Below are positions 10,471 to 21,612 of a DNA stretch of 64,000 nucleotides, one piece after another (position 1 is the first letter of the stretch; each line of letters begins with the position of its first letter). The notes below the pieces were generated by a model. The model saw nothing but the letters and a program-made list of their open reading frames with translations. It did no database searches and was not told where the DNA came from. Origin of the DNA: Spongiibacter taiwanensis (GTDB lineage Bacteria > Pseudomonadota > Gammaproteobacteria > Pseudomonadales > Spongiibacteraceae); the NCBI RefSeq assembly GCF_023702635.1, contig NZ_CP098455.1:2790001-2854000 (forward strand). The letters run 5' to 3'. Both the position numbers and the translations under genes were made by a program.

Positions 10471-10531
10471 TCGACTTGCCTCACTTTTTTCTCCATGCTT
10501 TGCCCCATTGAATCACCGATGAGCGCTTGGC

Positions 10532-11920
10532 ATGGATAAAACCCTCAACCGCTTCCTCGCCGACTACCTTTGGCGGGATGAGCACGAAAGCAAACCCTAC
10601 TGGCACCGGCAATGCTTTAGCGCCCTGCGTTATCTCTACGTGGTCGTGGATGATCTGGCCAAGGGTGAGTTGACGCTGCGTGCCATGAGCCTGGTGTACA
10701 CCACCTTGCTGTCGCTCGTGCCGCTGATGGCGGTGAGCTTTTCGGTGCTCAAAGCCTTCGGTATGCACAATAAGCAGCTGGAGCCGATTCTGCTGCAATT
10801 TCTTGCGCCCCTGGGAGAAAAGGGGGTGGAGATCACCGATCAGATTATCGGGTTTATCGACAATGTAAAAATCGGCGTCCTTGGCACCTTTGGTATTGCG
10901 CTGTTGTTTTACACGGCCATCTCACTAATCCAGAAAATCGAAGCGACGTTTAATTACATTTGGCGGCTGGAGCAGCATCGCTCCATTGGTCGCCGCTTTG
11001 CGGACTACGGCAGTGTGATGTTGATTGGCCCGCTGCTGGTATTTTCAGCGCTGGGTCTTTCCGCCAAGGTGCTGAGCGGTGATGTGGCGCAAAGCCTGAG
11101 TAATTACATTCCCTTTGTCGCTGAGCTGCTGGCCTTTGTGACGGCAGCGATGCCTTACGTGATGATTATCGGCGCATTCACCTTCTTTTACATGTTTATT
11201 CCCAACACCCGGGTGAAATTGAAATCGGGTCTGGTCGCCGGTGTGGTTTCGGGTGTGCTGTTTCAAAGTTTGGGCTGGGGCTTTGGCAGTGTGGTGGTGT
11301 CTGCCAGTGACAGCGGGCCTTACGCGATATATTCCGGTTTCGCCATCGTGATTCTGTTTATGATCTGGATGTACATCAGCTGGTTGACCCTGCTGGTCGG
11401 CAGCAGTATTGCTTTTTATGTACAACATCCCGAATATGTCGTCCCCAGTCGCCGCACCGGCAATATGAGCCTGCGGCAGCAGGAACGCTTGGCGCTTGAA
11501 GTGATGGCCATTATTGCCCAGCGTTATTACGCCTCTCACCGGCCCTTTAGTGCCACCGACTTTGTCCTGCGCCTGCGGGTTCAGATTCAGGGAGTTACCC
11601 GGGTGTTAAGGGCCCTGCAAACGGCGGGATTGATTACCGAAAACAGTGAAGAGCCGCCACGCTATCTGCCCAATGTGCCGCTGGAGAATACTTCTATCAA
11701 GCGGGTGTTGGACGTGGTTCGCGACGACGGCGGTATGCCGCCGGTGGCGCTGCGGGTGCCGCGAAGACCGGTGCATGGCGTGGCGGAAGTTGGCGATGCC
11801 ATTGAAGAGGCGCTCGATCTGAGCCTCTCGGCGATCTCCATTAAAGACATGGCAATAGATGGTCTGACACCGAAGCTGGTCGCCGAGGCACCGCAAAAAC
11901 CGGCAGCAGCAGACAATTGA
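10532..11920 (+). CDS. YihY/UPF0761 family inner membrane protein
   Basis: Integral membrane protein of the YihY family (once called BrkB/RNase BN, a label since withdrawn for this family); molecular role unknown. About six hydrophobic segments lie at residues about 49-77, 113-135, 160-180, 190-225, 232-252 and 265-300, preceded by a soluble N-terminus and followed by a roughly 160-residue cytoplasmic tail. Family-typical sequences include SLVYTTLLSLVPLMAV and YAIYSGFAIVILFMIWMYISW. It sits between dnaJ and dapB, which are adjacent in Pseudomonas, so it is an insertion relative to that order. The RBS is weak. The tail (about residues 300-462) has winged-helix-like character (FVLRLRVQIQGVTRVLRALQ), often seen in the family. 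Confidence 0.88.
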   Translation: MDKTLNRFLADYLWRDEHESKPYWHRQCFSALRYLYVVVDDLAKGELTLRAMSLVYTTLLSLVPLMAVSFSVLKAFGMHNKQLEPILLQFLAPLGEKGVEITDQIIGFIDNVKIGVLGTFGIALLFYTAISLIQKIEATFNYIWRLEQHRSIGRRFADYGSVMLIGPLLVFSALGLSAKVLSGDVAQSLSNYIPFVAELLAFVTAAMPYVMIIGAFTFFYMFIPNTRVKLKSGLVAGVVSGVLFQSLGWGFGSVVVSASDSGPYAIYSGFAIVILFMIWMYISWLTLLVGSSIAFYVQHPEYVVPSRRTGNMSLRQQERLALEVMAIIAQRYYASHRPFSATDFVLRLRVQIQGVTRVLRALQTAGLITENSEEPPRYLPNVPLENTSIKRVLDVVRDDGGMPPVALRVPRRPVHGVAEVGDAIEEALDLSLSAISIKDMAIDGLTPKLVAEAPQKPAAADN

Positions 11921-11980
11921 GGTCGGCCGGTGTGGGTCAACCACTGCCGGAACGTTGATAGCAGAAATACGGAAGGATGA

Positions 11981-12787
<807 letters not shown>

Positions 12788-12798
12788 CAGGGCCTTAG

Positions 12799-13224
12799 AT
12801 GAGTCGAGTAGAGATTGCCCTGCCAGCGGCCTTTGCCTTCAGCACAGAGATTCCCTTGCTGATGGATCATATCAATGCCGGTGGTCACTTCGGTAATGAT
12901 GCGGCGGTGCAGCTGATCAATGAAGCCCGTGCCCGGTTTTTGATCAGCCGCGGGCTGTGGGAAGTCGATACCCGCCGCGGCCTGGCCTTTGTGAATGCCG
13001 ATATGGCAGTCAGCTACCGCTCCGAGGCCTTTTATGGCGACACCCTGCGAATTTCGGTGGCAGCGATGGCCTTCCATCGCTGCGGCTTTGATCTGGTGTA
13101 TAAAACCGAGGAGCGGGACTCTGGTCGCCTGGTGAGCGTAGCGAAAACGGCCCACTTATTGATCAGCTCAGAGACGCGGCGGGCGGTATCTGAGCCGGAA
13201 GGCTATTTCGATCCTTTGCGATAG
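12799..13224 (+). CDS. acyl-CoA thioesterase, hotdog fold (4HBT-like)
   Basis: Small single-domain protein of 141 aa with the hotdog thioesterase pattern: DHINAGGHFGNDAAVQLIN near residues 21-40 resembles the DhxGHvnN...N-helix signature of 4-hydroxybenzoyl-CoA/YbgC-type thioesterases, and AFVNADMAVSYRSEAFYGD is the central beta-strand pair. It should hydrolyse an acyl-CoA; the substrate cannot be told. It is placed between dapB and carA and is not part of the Pseudomonas gene order. A leader with an intrinsic terminator follows it. Confidence 0.8.
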   Translation: MSRVEIALPAAFAFSTEIPLLMDHINAGGHFGNDAAVQLINEARARFLISRGLWEVDTRRGLAFVNADMAVSYRSEAFYGDTLRISVAAMAFHRCGFDLVYKTEERDSGRLVSVAKTAHLLISSETRRAVSEPEGYFDPLR

Positions 13225-13267
13225 TGGGCTGCCTTCGGTAGTTTGTGGCTTCTGCGGGTCGTTTCGG

Positions 13268-13297
13268 TGGACTTGCCGTCAAACTTTCGCGTAAAAT
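13268..13297 (+). promoter_or_regulatory. putative carA promoter
   Basis: TGGACT (13268-13273), 18-nt spacer, TAAAAT (13292-13297). Transcription would start around 13304 and give a leader of about 170 nt before carA. Confidence 0.45.
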
Positions 13298-13347
13298 CCC
13301 GCCTCAGATTTGGGTGGCCGGTCATGTTCGCCGCGCCATCGGCAACC

Positions 13348-13380
13348 AAGCGAGGTGAAGCAACTTCATCTCGCTTTTTT
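13348..13380 (+). terminator. intrinsic terminator / possible attenuator in the carA leader
   Basis: AAGCGAGGTGAAG (13348-13360), loop CAA, CTTCATCTCGCTT (13364-13376), ending in six T (13375-13380). The 13-bp stem contains one G-U pair. It is about 96 bp upstream of the carA start and downstream of the best promoter candidate, so it could attenuate carAB as well as end dapB-operon transcripts. A 39-codon reading frame (ATG 13324 to 13443) spans it, rich in Arg, but with a poor RBS. Confidence 0.75.
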
Positions 13381-13476
13381 GCACGCGTGTTTTCCTCTGT
13401 GGTCTTTCAGTCGTCGCTCCGATGGTCTTATTGTCGGCGGTGACTCTCGGCCGCAAATCTGATCCAGGAGGTGTCT

Positions 13477-14613
13477 TTGACCGTTCCAGCCATACTTGCC
13501 TTAGAAGACGGCAGCATTTTTCGGGGCCTAGCAATTGGCGCGGAGGGGCACTCTGTCGGTGAAGTGGTGTTCAACACCGCGATGACGGGGTATCAGGAAA
13601 TCTTGACTGATCCCTCTTACGCCCGGCAGATCGTTACCTTAACTTACCCCCATATTGGCAATACCGGTGTGAATGCCGAGGACGAGGAGGCCGCTGAAAT
13701 CTGGTCTGCCGGCCTGGTGATCCGCGACTTGCCCATGATCGCCAGTAGCTTTCGCAGCGAACAGGATCTTTCCTCCTATCTGAAATCGCGCAACGTGGTC
13801 GGTATTGCCGATATCGATACCCGCCGCCTGACACGTATTCTGCGTGACAAAGGCGCCCAGAATGGCTGTCTGATGGCTGGTGATATTGACGAGGCCAAGG
13901 CGCTGGAGCTGGCTCGGGGATTTGGTGGCCTGAAGGGGCTCGACCTGGCCAAAGAAGTGACCACCGCAGAGACCTACGAGTGGCGCGAGAGCACCTGGTC
14001 ACTGGAACAGGGGCATCGTTACCTCGATGACGAGCAGCTGCCTCACCACATTGTGGCCTATGATTTTGGCGTGAAGCGCAATATTTTGCGGATGCTCGCT
14101 GACCGGGGCTGTCGACTGACCGTGGTGCCGGCCAAAACACCGGCTGCCGAGGTTCTGGCGATGAATCCCGACGGCGTGTTTCTGTCGAATGGCCCCGGCG
14201 ATCCGGAGCCCTGTGACTACGCGATTGCCGCCATTGCCGAGATTTTGACCTCGGGCCTGCCGGTGTTCGGCATTTGCCTGGGGCATCAGTTGTTGGCGTT
14301 GGCCTCCGGCGCCAAGACCCTGAAAATGAAATTTGGCCATCACGGCGCCAACCACCCGGTTCAGGATCTGCGCAGCAAGGTTGTGCATATTACTAGCCAG
14401 AACCACGGCTTTGCGGTGGATGAGGCGAGTTTACCTGCCAATGTGGCGGTGACCCACAAATCGCTGTTCGACGGCTCGCTGCAGGGCATTGAGCTGACAG
14501 ATAAGCCCGCTTTCAGCTTCCAGGGTCACCCTGAAGCAAGCCCAGGGCCCCACGACATTGCGCCTTTGTTTGATCATTTTGTCGAGCTGATTGAGGCTCG
14601 GAAGCGCGGCTGA
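13477..14613 (+). CDS. carA: carbamoyl-phosphate synthase small subunit CarA
   Basis: Glutamine amidotransferase subunit supplying ammonia to CarB for arginine and pyrimidine synthesis. I choose TTG 13477 ([13 protein letters not shown]...) because GGAGG (13467-13471) is 5 nt upstream and other CarA proteins start here; GTG 13471 overlaps the RBS itself. The product is then 378 aa. The class I amidotransferase triad is visible: Cys267 in GICLGHQ, and His351/Glu353 in GHPEASPG. N-terminal domain [17 protein letters not shown] is typical. carB follows after a 134-bp gap that holds a long inverted repeat. Confidence 0.97.
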   Translation: MTVPAILALEDGSIFRGLAIGAEGHSVGEVVFNTAMTGYQEILTDPSYARQIVTLTYPHIGNTGVNAEDEEAAEIWSAGLVIRDLPMIASSFRSEQDLSSYLKSRNVVGIADIDTRRLTRILRDKGAQNGCLMAGDIDEAKALELARGFGGLKGLDLAKEVTTAETYEWRESTWSLEQGHRYLDDEQLPHHIVAYDFGVKRNILRMLADRGCRLTVVPAKTPAAEVLAMNPDGVFLSNGPGDPEPCDYAIAAIAEILTSGLPVFGICLGHQLLALASGAKTLKMKFGHHGANHPVQDLRSKVVHITSQNHGFAVDEASLPANVAVTHKSLFDGSLQGIELTDKPAFSFQGHPEASPGPHDIAPLFDHFVELIEARKRG

Positions 14614-14651
14614 TTGCCGGATTGCTGTAAACAAGTTGAGATGAATGCTTA

Positions 14652-14733
14652 ACGCTGGACGGAAGACCGGAGACGCAAAAGCAGGCGCAGCCAAGCTGCG
14701 GAGTGTTAGCGTCTCCGGTCTCCCATCAAGCGT
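14652..14733 (+). repeat. long inverted-repeat element, copy B (carA-carB gap)
   Basis: Left arm 14652-14676 and right arm 14709-14733 are 25-nt inverted repeats with 22 matches; the inner 13 bp (ACCGGAGACGC side) pair perfectly. The apex holds a second perfect hairpin, CGCAGC (14686-14691)/GCTGCG (14695-14700). The left arm is 21/25 identical to copy A at 9161-9185, and both are followed by AAA. The right arm ends 14 nt before the carB ATG, and the RBS GGAG is immediately downstream. Confidence 0.85.
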
Positions 14734-14747
14734 CTCGCGGAGACACC

Positions 14748-17700
14748 ATGCCTAAAAGAACCGACATCCAATCCATCCTCATCCTGGGCGCTGGCCCCAT
14801 CGTCATCGGCCAGGCTTGTGAGTTTGACTACTCCGGTGCCCAGGCTTGTAAAGCCCTGCGCGAGGAGGGTTTCCGGGTCATTCTGGTGAATTCCAACCCC
14901 GCGACGATCATGACCGACCCGTCCATGGCTGATGCAACTTACATTGAGCCGGTGGTCTGGCAGACCGTAGCCAAAATTATTGAGAAAGAGCGCCCCGATG
15001 CCCTGTTGCCGACGATGGGCGGTCAGACAGCGCTTAACTGCGCCTTGGACTTGGATCGCGAAGGGGTGTTGGAGAAATTTGGTGTCGAAATGATCGGCGC
15101 CACCAAGGAAGCCATCGATAAAGCTGAGGACCGGGAGCTGTTTGACCAGGCGATGAAACGCATCGGCCTGGAAACGCCGAATTCAGCGATTGCCCACAGC
15201 ATGGAAGAGGCGCTTCAGGTTCTCGACACGATTGGCTTTCCCGCCATTATCCGGCCCTCCTTCACCATGGGTGGCTCCGGTGGCGGTATTGCGTACAACA
15301 AAGAAGAATTTGTCGAAATTTGTACCCGCGGCCTGGATTTGTCGCCCACTAAAGAACTGCTGATCGATCAAAGCCTGATCGGCTGGAAAGAGTTCGAAAT
15401 GGAAGTGGTGCGGGACAAGAACGATAACTGCATCATTATCTGCGCGATCGAGAACTTTGACCCGATGGGAGTGCACACCGGCGACTCCATCACCGTTGCG
15501 CCGGCGCAAACCCTGACCGACAAAGAATACCAGATCATGCGTAACGCCTCCTGCGCCGTACTGCGGGAAATCGGTGTTGAAACCGGCGGTTCTAACGTGC
15601 AGTTTGGTATGGACCCCGAAACCGGGCGCCTGGTGGTCATTGAGATGAACCCCCGGGTGAGCCGCTCGTCGGCACTGGCGTCCAAGGCGACCGGCTTCCC
15701 GATTGCCAAGGTGGCGGCCAAGCTGGCGGTGGGTTATACCCTGGACGAGTTGCAAAACGACATTACCGGTGGCGCAACGCCGGCCTCCTTTGAGCCGGCC
15801 ATTGACTACGTTGTCACCAAAATTCCCCGCTTTACCTTTGAGAAATTCGGCGAGGCTCAGGATCGCCTGCACACCCAGATGAAATCAGTGGGTGAGGTCA
15901 TGGCGATTGGTCGTACCTTCCAGGAGTCAGTTCAGAAAGCCTTGCGCGGTCTGGAGGTGGGTTCGGCAGGTTTCGAGCACAAAATCGATACCGACCGGGA
16001 CGGCGCCAAGGATATTTTGATTGCCGAGCTGAGCAACCCCGGCCCCGAGCGCATCTGGTATGTGGCGGATGCCTTCCGCTACGGCATGACAGTGGCGGAG
16101 GTTTACGATTACTGCCGGATCGACCCCTGGTTCCTGGTGCAAATCGAGGACATCGTCAAAGCGGAAAATGGCCTGAAGAAAGTGGCCCTGTCCGACCTGA
16201 CCCGGGACGATATGTGGCGCCTGAAGCGCAAAGGCTTTTCCGATCAGCGTCTGGCGGTATTGCTGGCGGTAAGTGAGCGGCAGCTGCGCAAGCGCCGTCA
16301 TGAACTTGGCATTCGCCCGGTCTACAAGCGCGTGGATACCTGTGCGGCTGAGTTCGCCACCTCGACCGCATATATGTACTCGACTTACGAGGAGGAGTGC
16401 GAAGCAAGCCCCTCTGAGCGTGACAAGATTCTGGTCATTGGCGGTGGCCCCAACCGGATTGGTCAGGGCATCGAGTTTGATTATTGCTGTGTGCACGCGG
16501 CCCTGGCCATGCGTGAAGACGGTTACGAGACCATTATGGTTAACTGTAATCCCGAGACGGTCTCGACGGACTATGACACCTCCGACCGCCTCTACTTTGA
16601 GCCGGTGACCCTTGAGGATGTGCTGGAAATCGTCGGCAAAGAGAAACCCAAAGGGGTGATCGTGCAGTTTGGTGGTCAAACCCCGCTGAAACTCGCCCGG
16701 GACCTGGAAGCGGCTGGCGTGCCCATTATCGGCACCAGCCCGGAGGCCATCGACCGGGCCGAGGACCGGGAGCGCTTCCAGCAAATGATTCAGCGGCTGA
16801 ATCTGAAGCAGCCGCCCAACACCACAGTGCGCTCGGAAGAAGCCGCCATTGCGGCGGCCAACAAAATTGGCTACCCGCTGGTGGTGCGCCCCTCGTACGT
16901 GCTCGGTGGTCGCGCCATGGAGATCGTTTACAAAGAGGAAGAGCTGGAGCGCTACATGCGCGAGGCAGTGAAGGTGTCCAATGAGTCACCGGTGCTGCTG
17001 GATCACTTCCTCAATGCGGCGGTCGAGGTGGATCTTGATGCGGTCTCCGACGGCAAAGATGTGGTGATCGGCGCAATCATGCAGCATATCGAGCAGGCTG
17101 GCGTTCACTCCGGTGATTCGGCATGTTCGCTGCCGCCATACTCCCTGGATGAAAAAGTCCAGGACGAGATGCGGGACATGGTCAAGCGCATGGCCCTGGA
17201 GTTGGGTGTGGTTGGCCTGATGAACGTCCAGCTGGCGGTTCAGGATGGCGAAATTTACGTTATCGAGGTCAATCCCCGCGCCTCCCGAACGGTACCCTTC
17301 GTTTCCAAGTGTATCGGTGTGTCGCTGGCGAAGATCGCGGCCCGGTGTATGGCCGGAACCAGCCTGGCAGAGCAGAACTTTACCAGTGAGCTGGTGCCAG
17401 AGTATTTCTCGGTGAAGGAGGCGGTATTCCCCTTCAACAAGTTCCCGGGCGTGGATCCCATTTTGGGACCTGAAATGAAATCTACCGGTGAAGTCATGGG
17501 CTTGGGTGAAACCTTTGCCGAGGCGTTCTCGAAGGCGGCCCGTGGAGCGGGAGAAGTGTTCCCTACCGGCGGTATGGCCTTCTTGAGTGTGCGTGACCCG
17601 GACAAAGACGGTGTGGTGGGTGTGGCCCAGCAGCTGAGCGATCTGGGCTTCTCGCTGTGCGCTACCCGCGGTACCCACCGTATTCTGACGGCGGCCGGCC

Positions 17701-17969
17701 TGAAGTGTAAGCGCGTCAACAAAGTGCTTGAGGGTCGCCCCCATATTGTTGATATGGTGAAGAACCGGGAAGTTGATCTGATCATTAACACCACTGAAGG
17801 CAAGCAAGCCATCGCGGATTCGTCGTTGATCCGCCGCAGCGCATTGGCCAATAAAGTGAGTTATACCACTACCCTCGCGGGTGCCGAGGCCATCTGCGTT
17901 GCGCTGGCTTTTGGTGAGGAAAAAACGGTACGTCGCCTGCAAGACGTGCATGAGGAGTTGGTAAAATGA
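14748..17969 (+). CDS. carB: carbamoyl-phosphate synthase large subunit CarB
   Basis: Synthesises carbamoyl phosphate from bicarbonate, ATP and ammonia delivered by CarA. ATG 14748 ([22 protein letters not shown]) has GGAG 5 nt upstream and gives 1073 aa, exactly the E. coli length; an upstream TTG in frame (14703) lies inside the repeat element and is rejected. The two homologous ATP-grasp halves are visible ([21 protein letters not shown] at the start; [19 protein letters not shown] near residue 560), with the C-terminal MGS-like allosteric domain after about residue 935. The stop overlaps the greA start (ATGA). Confidence 0.99.
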   Translation: MPKRTDIQSILILGAGPIVIGQACEFDYSGAQACKALREEGFRVILVNSNPATIMTDPSMADATYIEPVVWQTVAKIIEKERPDALLPTMGGQTALNCALDLDREGVLEKFGVEMIGATKEAIDKAEDRELFDQAMKRIGLETPNSAIAHSMEEALQVLDTIGFPAIIRPSFTMGGSGGGIAYNKEEFVEICTRGLDLSPTKELLIDQSLIGWKEFEMEVVRDKNDNCIIICAIENFDPMGVHTGDSITVAPAQTLTDKEYQIMRNASCAVLREIGVETGGSNVQFGMDPETGRLVVIEMNPRVSRSSALASKATGFPIAKVAAKLAVGYTLDELQNDITGGATPASFEPAIDYVVTKIPRFTFEKFGEAQDRLHTQMKSVGEVMAIGRTFQESVQKALRGLEVGSAGFEHKIDTDRDGAKDILIAELSNPGPERIWYVADAFRYGMTVAEVYDYCRIDPWFLVQIEDIVKAENGLKKVALSDLTRDDMWRLKRKGFSDQRLAVLLAVSERQLRKRRHELGIRPVYKRVDTCAAEFATSTAYMYSTYEEECEASPSERDKILVIGGGPNRIGQGIEFDYCCVHAALAMREDGYETIMVNCNPETVSTDYDTSDRLYFEPVTLEDVLEIVGKEKPKGVIVQFGGQTPLKLARDLEAAGVPIIGTSPEAIDRAEDRERFQQMIQRLNLKQPPNTTVRSEEAAIAAANKIGYPLVVRPSYVLGGRAMEIVYKEEELERYMREAVKVSNESPVLLDHFLNAAVEVDLDAVSDGKDVVIGAIMQHIEQAGVHSGDSACSLPPYSLDEKVQDEMRDMVKRMALELGVVGLMNVQLAVQDGEIYVIEVNPRASRTVPFVSKCIGVSLAKIAARCMAGTSLAEQNFTSELVPEYFSVKEAVFPFNKFPGVDPILGPEMKSTGEVMGLGETFAEAFSKAARGAGEVFPTGGMAFLSVRDPDKDGVVGVAQQLSDLGFSLCATRGTHRILTAAGLKCKRVNKVLEGRPHIVDMVKNREVDLIINTTEGKQAIADSSLIRRSALANKVSYTTTLAGAEAICVALAFGEEKTVRRLQDVHEELVK

Positions 17970-18448
17970 GTCAAGTGCCGATGACAGTGGCAGGGGAGCG
18001 CGCCCTGCGTGAAGAGCTCAAACACCTGAAAAGCGTTGAGCGTCCCCGCATTACCAAGGCCATTGCTGAGGCCCGGGAGCACGGCGACCTGAAGGAAAAT
18101 GCCGAATATCATGCTGCCCGCGAGCAGCAGGGCTTTTGCGAGGGTCGCATTCAGGAGATCGAAGGCAAACTGGCCGTGGTGCGGGTGATTGATATCGCCC
18201 AGATTCCCTACACTGGGCGCGTGGTATTTGGTGCCACGGTGACGGTGATCAACTGTGACACGGACGAAGAGCTGACCTACCGGATCGTTGGCGAAGATGA
18301 GGCCAATGTCAAAGTGGGTAAGATCTCGGTGACCTCACCTATTGCCCGTGCACTGATTGGCAAGGAAGAGGGCGACGTGGTTGTGGTTGCCGCTCCCGGC
18401 GGCAGCATTGAATACGAAATTGATAAAGTAGAGCACATCGCAGAATAA
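17966..18448 (+). CDS. greA: transcription elongation factor GreA
   Basis: Rescues backtracked RNA polymerase by stimulating transcript cleavage. 160 aa: N-terminal coiled-coil hairpin ([38 protein letters not shown]), with the acidic tip residues D and E in GDLKENAEY, and a C-terminal FKBP-like domain ([18 protein letters not shown]). The start codon overlaps the carB stop by 4 nt (ATGA), indicating translational coupling. Confidence 0.98.
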   Translation: MSQVPMTVAGERALREELKHLKSVERPRITKAIAEAREHGDLKENAEYHAAREQQGFCEGRIQEIEGKLAVVRVIDIAQIPYTGRVVFGATVTVINCDTDEELTYRIVGEDEANVKVGKISVTSPIARALIGKEEGDVVVVAAPGGSIEYEIDKVEHIAE

Positions 18449-18469
18449 GGCCGGTTAGCGGCCCTATTC
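18443..18469. terminator. hairpin between convergent greA and yhbY
   Basis: GAATAAGGCCG (18443-18453), loop GTTAG, CGGCCCTATTC (18459-18469): 11 bp with one mismatch. It overlaps the greA stop codon and sits between two convergent genes, so it is likely a bidirectional 3' structure. No T-run is present on either side. Confidence 0.5.
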
Positions 18470-18474
18470 GCATT

Positions 18475-18777
18475 CTAGCGGAGCAGGTTGGACAGTTTGG
18501 GGTTGGGCTTTTTGGCGGGGCGGTAGAGCAGGGCGATTTTGCCAACGGCCTGTACTAGCATCGCGCTATGCGACTGACACAGTTGCTCAATCAGCTCGCC
18601 ACGAACGTCCGCATCCGCATTCACTTTGATTTTGATGAGCTCGTGGTCGTTCAGCGCCCGTTCGAGCTCTGCTTCGACTCCCTCACTGATTCCCTTGTCG
18701 CCAATCATCACCACCGGGTTGAGTTTGTGGCCGATACCGCGAAGGTGTTTTTTGTCGCTGGCGCTGAGCTGGGGCAT
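18475..18777 (-). CDS. yhbY: ribosome assembly RNA-binding protein YhbY
   Basis: Small CRS1-YhbY (KH-like) domain protein bound to the 50S precursor. I start at MPQLSASDKKHLRG (100 aa), the usual N-terminus; the frame extends 7 codons further to a TTG. The family GxxG-containing core is visible in PVVMIGDKGISEGV, followed by HELIKIKVN. Next to rlmE/ftsH, as in E. coli and Pseudomonas, but divergent from rlmE. Confidence 0.93.
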   Translation of the reverse strand: MPQLSASDKKHLRGIGHKLNPVVMIGDKGISEGVEAELERALNDHELIKIKVNADADVRGELIEQLCQSHSAMLVQAVGKIALLYRPAKKPNPKLSNLLR

Positions 18778-18919
18778 GTCGGTGAACCGTTTTCGCAAAA
18801 TGGGGCGGTATTGTACGGGAAAGGTATACTGTTGGGGAGATGCTGGCGGCTGGTCGGTTTGATGACCTCCGGCATTCTGGCAACTTGTGCCAACGCCCGA
18901 ATTCGAAAAGGAGAATCCA

Positions 18920-19543
18920 TTGGCTAAACGTTCTGCCTCGAGTGGCGCCTGGTTGAGGGAGCACTTCGACGATCATTATGTGAAGTTGGCGCAAAAGGAG
19001 GGCTATCGCTCCCGGGCCTGTTACAAATTGTTGGAAATCCAGCAGAAGGATCGGCTGATCAAGCCGGGCATGTGCGTCGTAGATCTGGGGGCGGCGCCCG
19101 GTGGCTGGTCCCAGGTGGCGGTGGACCTGGTGGGGCATCACGGCCGAGTGGTTGCCTCGGATATTCTGGAGATGGACAGCCTGGCCGGTGTCGAGTTTGT
19201 TTGCGGCGATTTCACTGATGACCAGGTGCTCGCTCAGATACTTGAAGTGATCGCCGAGCAGCCGGTGGACCTTGTTATTTCCGATATGGCCCCCAATATG
19301 AGTGGTATGAGGGATGTAGATCAGCCCAAATCCATGTACCTGTGTGAGCTGGCGCTGGATATGGCCGGGCAAGTATTGCGGCCCGGTGGCGATTTTGTGA
19401 CCAAAATTTTCCAGGGCGAGGGCTTTGATGACTACTTCAGACTGCTTCGTGACAGTTTTGACAAGGTGGTGACGCGCAAGCCCTCTGCGTCTCGCCCGCG
19501 CTCCCGCGAGGTCTATCTGGTAGCCCGGGGCTACCGGGGCTAA
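18920..19543 (+). CDS. rlmE: 23S rRNA 2'-O-methyltransferase RlmE (FtsJ/RrmJ)
   Basis: Methylates the ribose of U2552 of 23S rRNA, a heat-shock-linked ribosome maturation step in E. coli. TTG 18920 is chosen ([16 protein letters not shown]...) because AAAGGAG ends 6 nt upstream and the E. coli protein starts correspondingly; the longer frame starts at 18887. The product is 207 aa (E. coli 209). SAM motif [11 protein letters not shown] and catalytic segment [11 protein letters not shown] are intact, as is the late lysine in [12 protein letters not shown]. Confidence 0.96.
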   Translation: MAKRSASSGAWLREHFDDHYVKLAQKEGYRSRACYKLLEIQQKDRLIKPGMCVVDLGAAPGGWSQVAVDLVGHHGRVVASDILEMDSLAGVEFVCGDFTDDQVLAQILEVIAEQPVDLVISDMAPNMSGMRDVDQPKSMYLCELALDMAGQVLRPGGDFVTKIFQGEGFDDYFRLLRDSFDKVVTRKPSASRPRSREVYLVARGYRG

Positions 19544-19646
19544 ATTGCATGAAGGGTGGGCAGGTTTGGTGTAGAGTGTGGCAGGGGTTTTTGTCGCGCG
19601 GGACTGGCTGCAATTCCTGATTTGTGTGTAGTGAGAGGATCGGTTT

Positions 19647-21608
19647 TTGAACGATATGGCTAAAAATTTATTGTTGTGGCTGGTGATCGCTGCGGTGCTG
19701 CTCACCGTCTTCAACAACTTCAGTGTTCAGTCGCCAACCGAGCAGCTGAATTATTCCCAGTTTATTTCTGAGGTTCAGAATGAGCGGGTGAATAAGGTGG
19801 TGATCGACGGTCTGGTGATCAGTGGCCAGCGCAAGGATAACAGCCAGTTTGAGACCGTTCGGCCGATGGTGGACGATCCCAAGCTGATCGATGACCTGCT
19901 CCAGCACAACGTGGTCATTGAAGGGAAGAAACCAGAGCGGCAAAGCCTCTGGACCCAGCTGCTTGTAGCCAGTTTCCCGATTCTGATCATTCTCGCCATT
20001 TTCATGTTCTTTATGCGCCAGATGCAGGGCGGTGGCGGCGGTAGTCGCGGTGGCCCGATGGCCTTTGGCAAGAGCAAGGCCCGCCTGCTGAGCGAAGATC
20101 AGATTAAAACCACCTTTGCCGATGTGGCGGGGGTGGATGAAGCCAAAGAGGACGTGCAGGAACTGGTCGAGTTTCTGCGTGATCCGGGCAAATTCCAGCG
20201 TCTCGGTGGCCGTATTCCCCGAGGTGTGTTGATGGTGGGGCCGCCGGGTACCGGTAAAACCCTGCTCGCCAAGGCGATTGCCGGCGAAGCGAAAGTACCG
20301 TTCTTCTCCATCTCCGGTTCAGATTTCGTAGAGATGTTTGTTGGGGTGGGCGCGTCTCGGGTGCGGGACATGTTCGAGCAGGCCAAGAAGCAGGCGCCCT
20401 GCATTATCTTTATCGACGAAATTGATGCGGTGGGTCGCCACCGCGGTGCCGGTATGGGCGGTGGTCACGATGAGCGTGAGCAGACCCTGAACCAGCTGCT
20501 GGTGGAAATGGACGGTTTTGAAGTGAATGACGGCGTGATTGTAATCGCCGCCACCAACCGCCCTGACGTGCTTGACCCGGCGCTACTGCGCCCCGGCCGC
20601 TTTGACCGCCAGGTCGTGGTGGGACTGCCGGATATTCGCGGTCGTGAACAAATCATCAAAGTGCACATGCGCAAACTGCCGTTGGCCGATGACGTTGATC
20701 CCGCAGTAATTGCCCGTGGTACGCCCGGTTTCTCTGGGGCCGACCTTGCCAACCTCGCCAACGAAGCGGCCCTGTTTGCCGCCCGTGCCAATTCCCGCCT
20801 GGTGGGGATGGAGCAGTTCGATCTGGCGAAAGACAAAATCATGATGGGTGCCGAGCGCAAGTCCATGGTGATGTCAGACAAGGAAAAGCAAAATACGGCT
20901 TATCACGAGGCAGGGCATGCGATTGTTGGCCGCTTGGTGCCCGAGCATGATCCGGTTTACAAGGTCAGTATTATCCCGCGAGGCCGGGCACTCGGTGTGA
21001 CCATGTTCCTGCCTGAAGAGGATCGCTATAGCCTCAGTCGTCGCCATATCACCAGTCAGATTTGCTCGCTGTTTGGTGGGCGGATTGCTGAGGAAATGAC
21101 CCTGGGCGCGGAGGGGGTCACCACCGGCGCCTCGAACGATATTCAACGGGCGACCGATATTGCCCGGAAGATGGTTACCAAGTGGGGGCTGTCTGAAAAA
21201 ATGGGGCCGCTGATGTATGACGACGGCGAGGAAGAGGTCTTCCTGGGTCGCGCTGCAGCAACAGGCGGTAAGTCGGTGTCGGGTGAAACGGCGCGCCAGA
21301 TCGATGAAGAAGTGCGCCGGATTATCAATGAATGTTACGCCACCGCCAGCAAGATTCTGGAAGATAACCGGGATAAGCTGGATATGATGGCCAGCGCGTT
21401 GATGACCTACGAAACCATTGATGCCCATCAGATCGATGACATCATGGCGGGTCGCAAACCGCGCAAGCCGGCCGGCTGGGATGACGATAGTCGTCATGGC
21501 GGGCACTCTGCTCCCGTCGGTGATGGTGATGCTGATCAGGCTGAGTCACCTGAGGATCAGGGTAACCGTCCGGAAGACCCTTTCGCGGGATCTGTTCGCG
21601 ACAATTAA
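19647..21608 (+). CDS. ftsH: ATP-dependent zinc metalloprotease FtsH
   Basis: Membrane-bound AAA+ protease that degrades LpxC, sigma-32 and misassembled membrane proteins in E. coli. TTG 19647 ([12 protein letters not shown]) is preferred over ATG 19656, since GAGAGG lies 8 nt before it and Pseudomonas FtsH starts the same way. Transmembrane segments at residues about 6-24 and 105-127; Walker A GPPGTGKT near residue 197; Walker [12 protein letters not shown]; zinc site HEAGH at about 420-424. The C-terminal tail is acidic and low-complexity. 653 aa, complete. Confidence 0.98.
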   Translation: MNDMAKNLLLWLVIAAVLLTVFNNFSVQSPTEQLNYSQFISEVQNERVNKVVIDGLVISGQRKDNSQFETVRPMVDDPKLIDDLLQHNVVIEGKKPERQSLWTQLLVASFPILIILAIFMFFMRQMQGGGGGSRGGPMAFGKSKARLLSEDQIKTTFADVAGVDEAKEDVQELVEFLRDPGKFQRLGGRIPRGVLMVGPPGTGKTLLAKAIAGEAKVPFFSISGSDFVEMFVGVGASRVRDMFEQAKKQAPCIIFIDEIDAVGRHRGAGMGGGHDEREQTLNQLLVEMDGFEVNDGVIVIAATNRPDVLDPALLRPGRFDRQVVVGLPDIRGREQIIKVHMRKLPLADDVDPAVIARGTPGFSGADLANLANEAALFAARANSRLVGMEQFDLAKDKIMMGAERKSMVMSDKEKQNTAYHEAGHAIVGRLVPEHDPVYKVSIIPRGRALGVTMFLPEEDRYSLSRRHITSQICSLFGGRIAEEMTLGAEGVTTGASNDIQRATDIARKMVTKWGLSEKMGPLMYDDGEEEVFLGRAAATGGKSVSGETARQIDEEVRRIINECYATASKILEDNRDKLDMMASALMTYETIDAHQIDDIMAGRKPRKPAGWDDDSRHGGHSAPVGDGDADQAESPEDQGNRPEDPFAGSVRDN

Positions 21609-21612
21609 ACCC

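Noticed and set aside
13324-13443. carA leader peptide gene
   Set aside because: The frame exists and has several Arg codons, but there is no good RBS and no clustered Arg run; kept only as a speculation in the attenuator finding.
18475-18798. Longer YhbY starting at the upstream TTG
   Set aside because: The extra seven residues are untypical, and MPQLS is the usual start; neither has a strong RBS.
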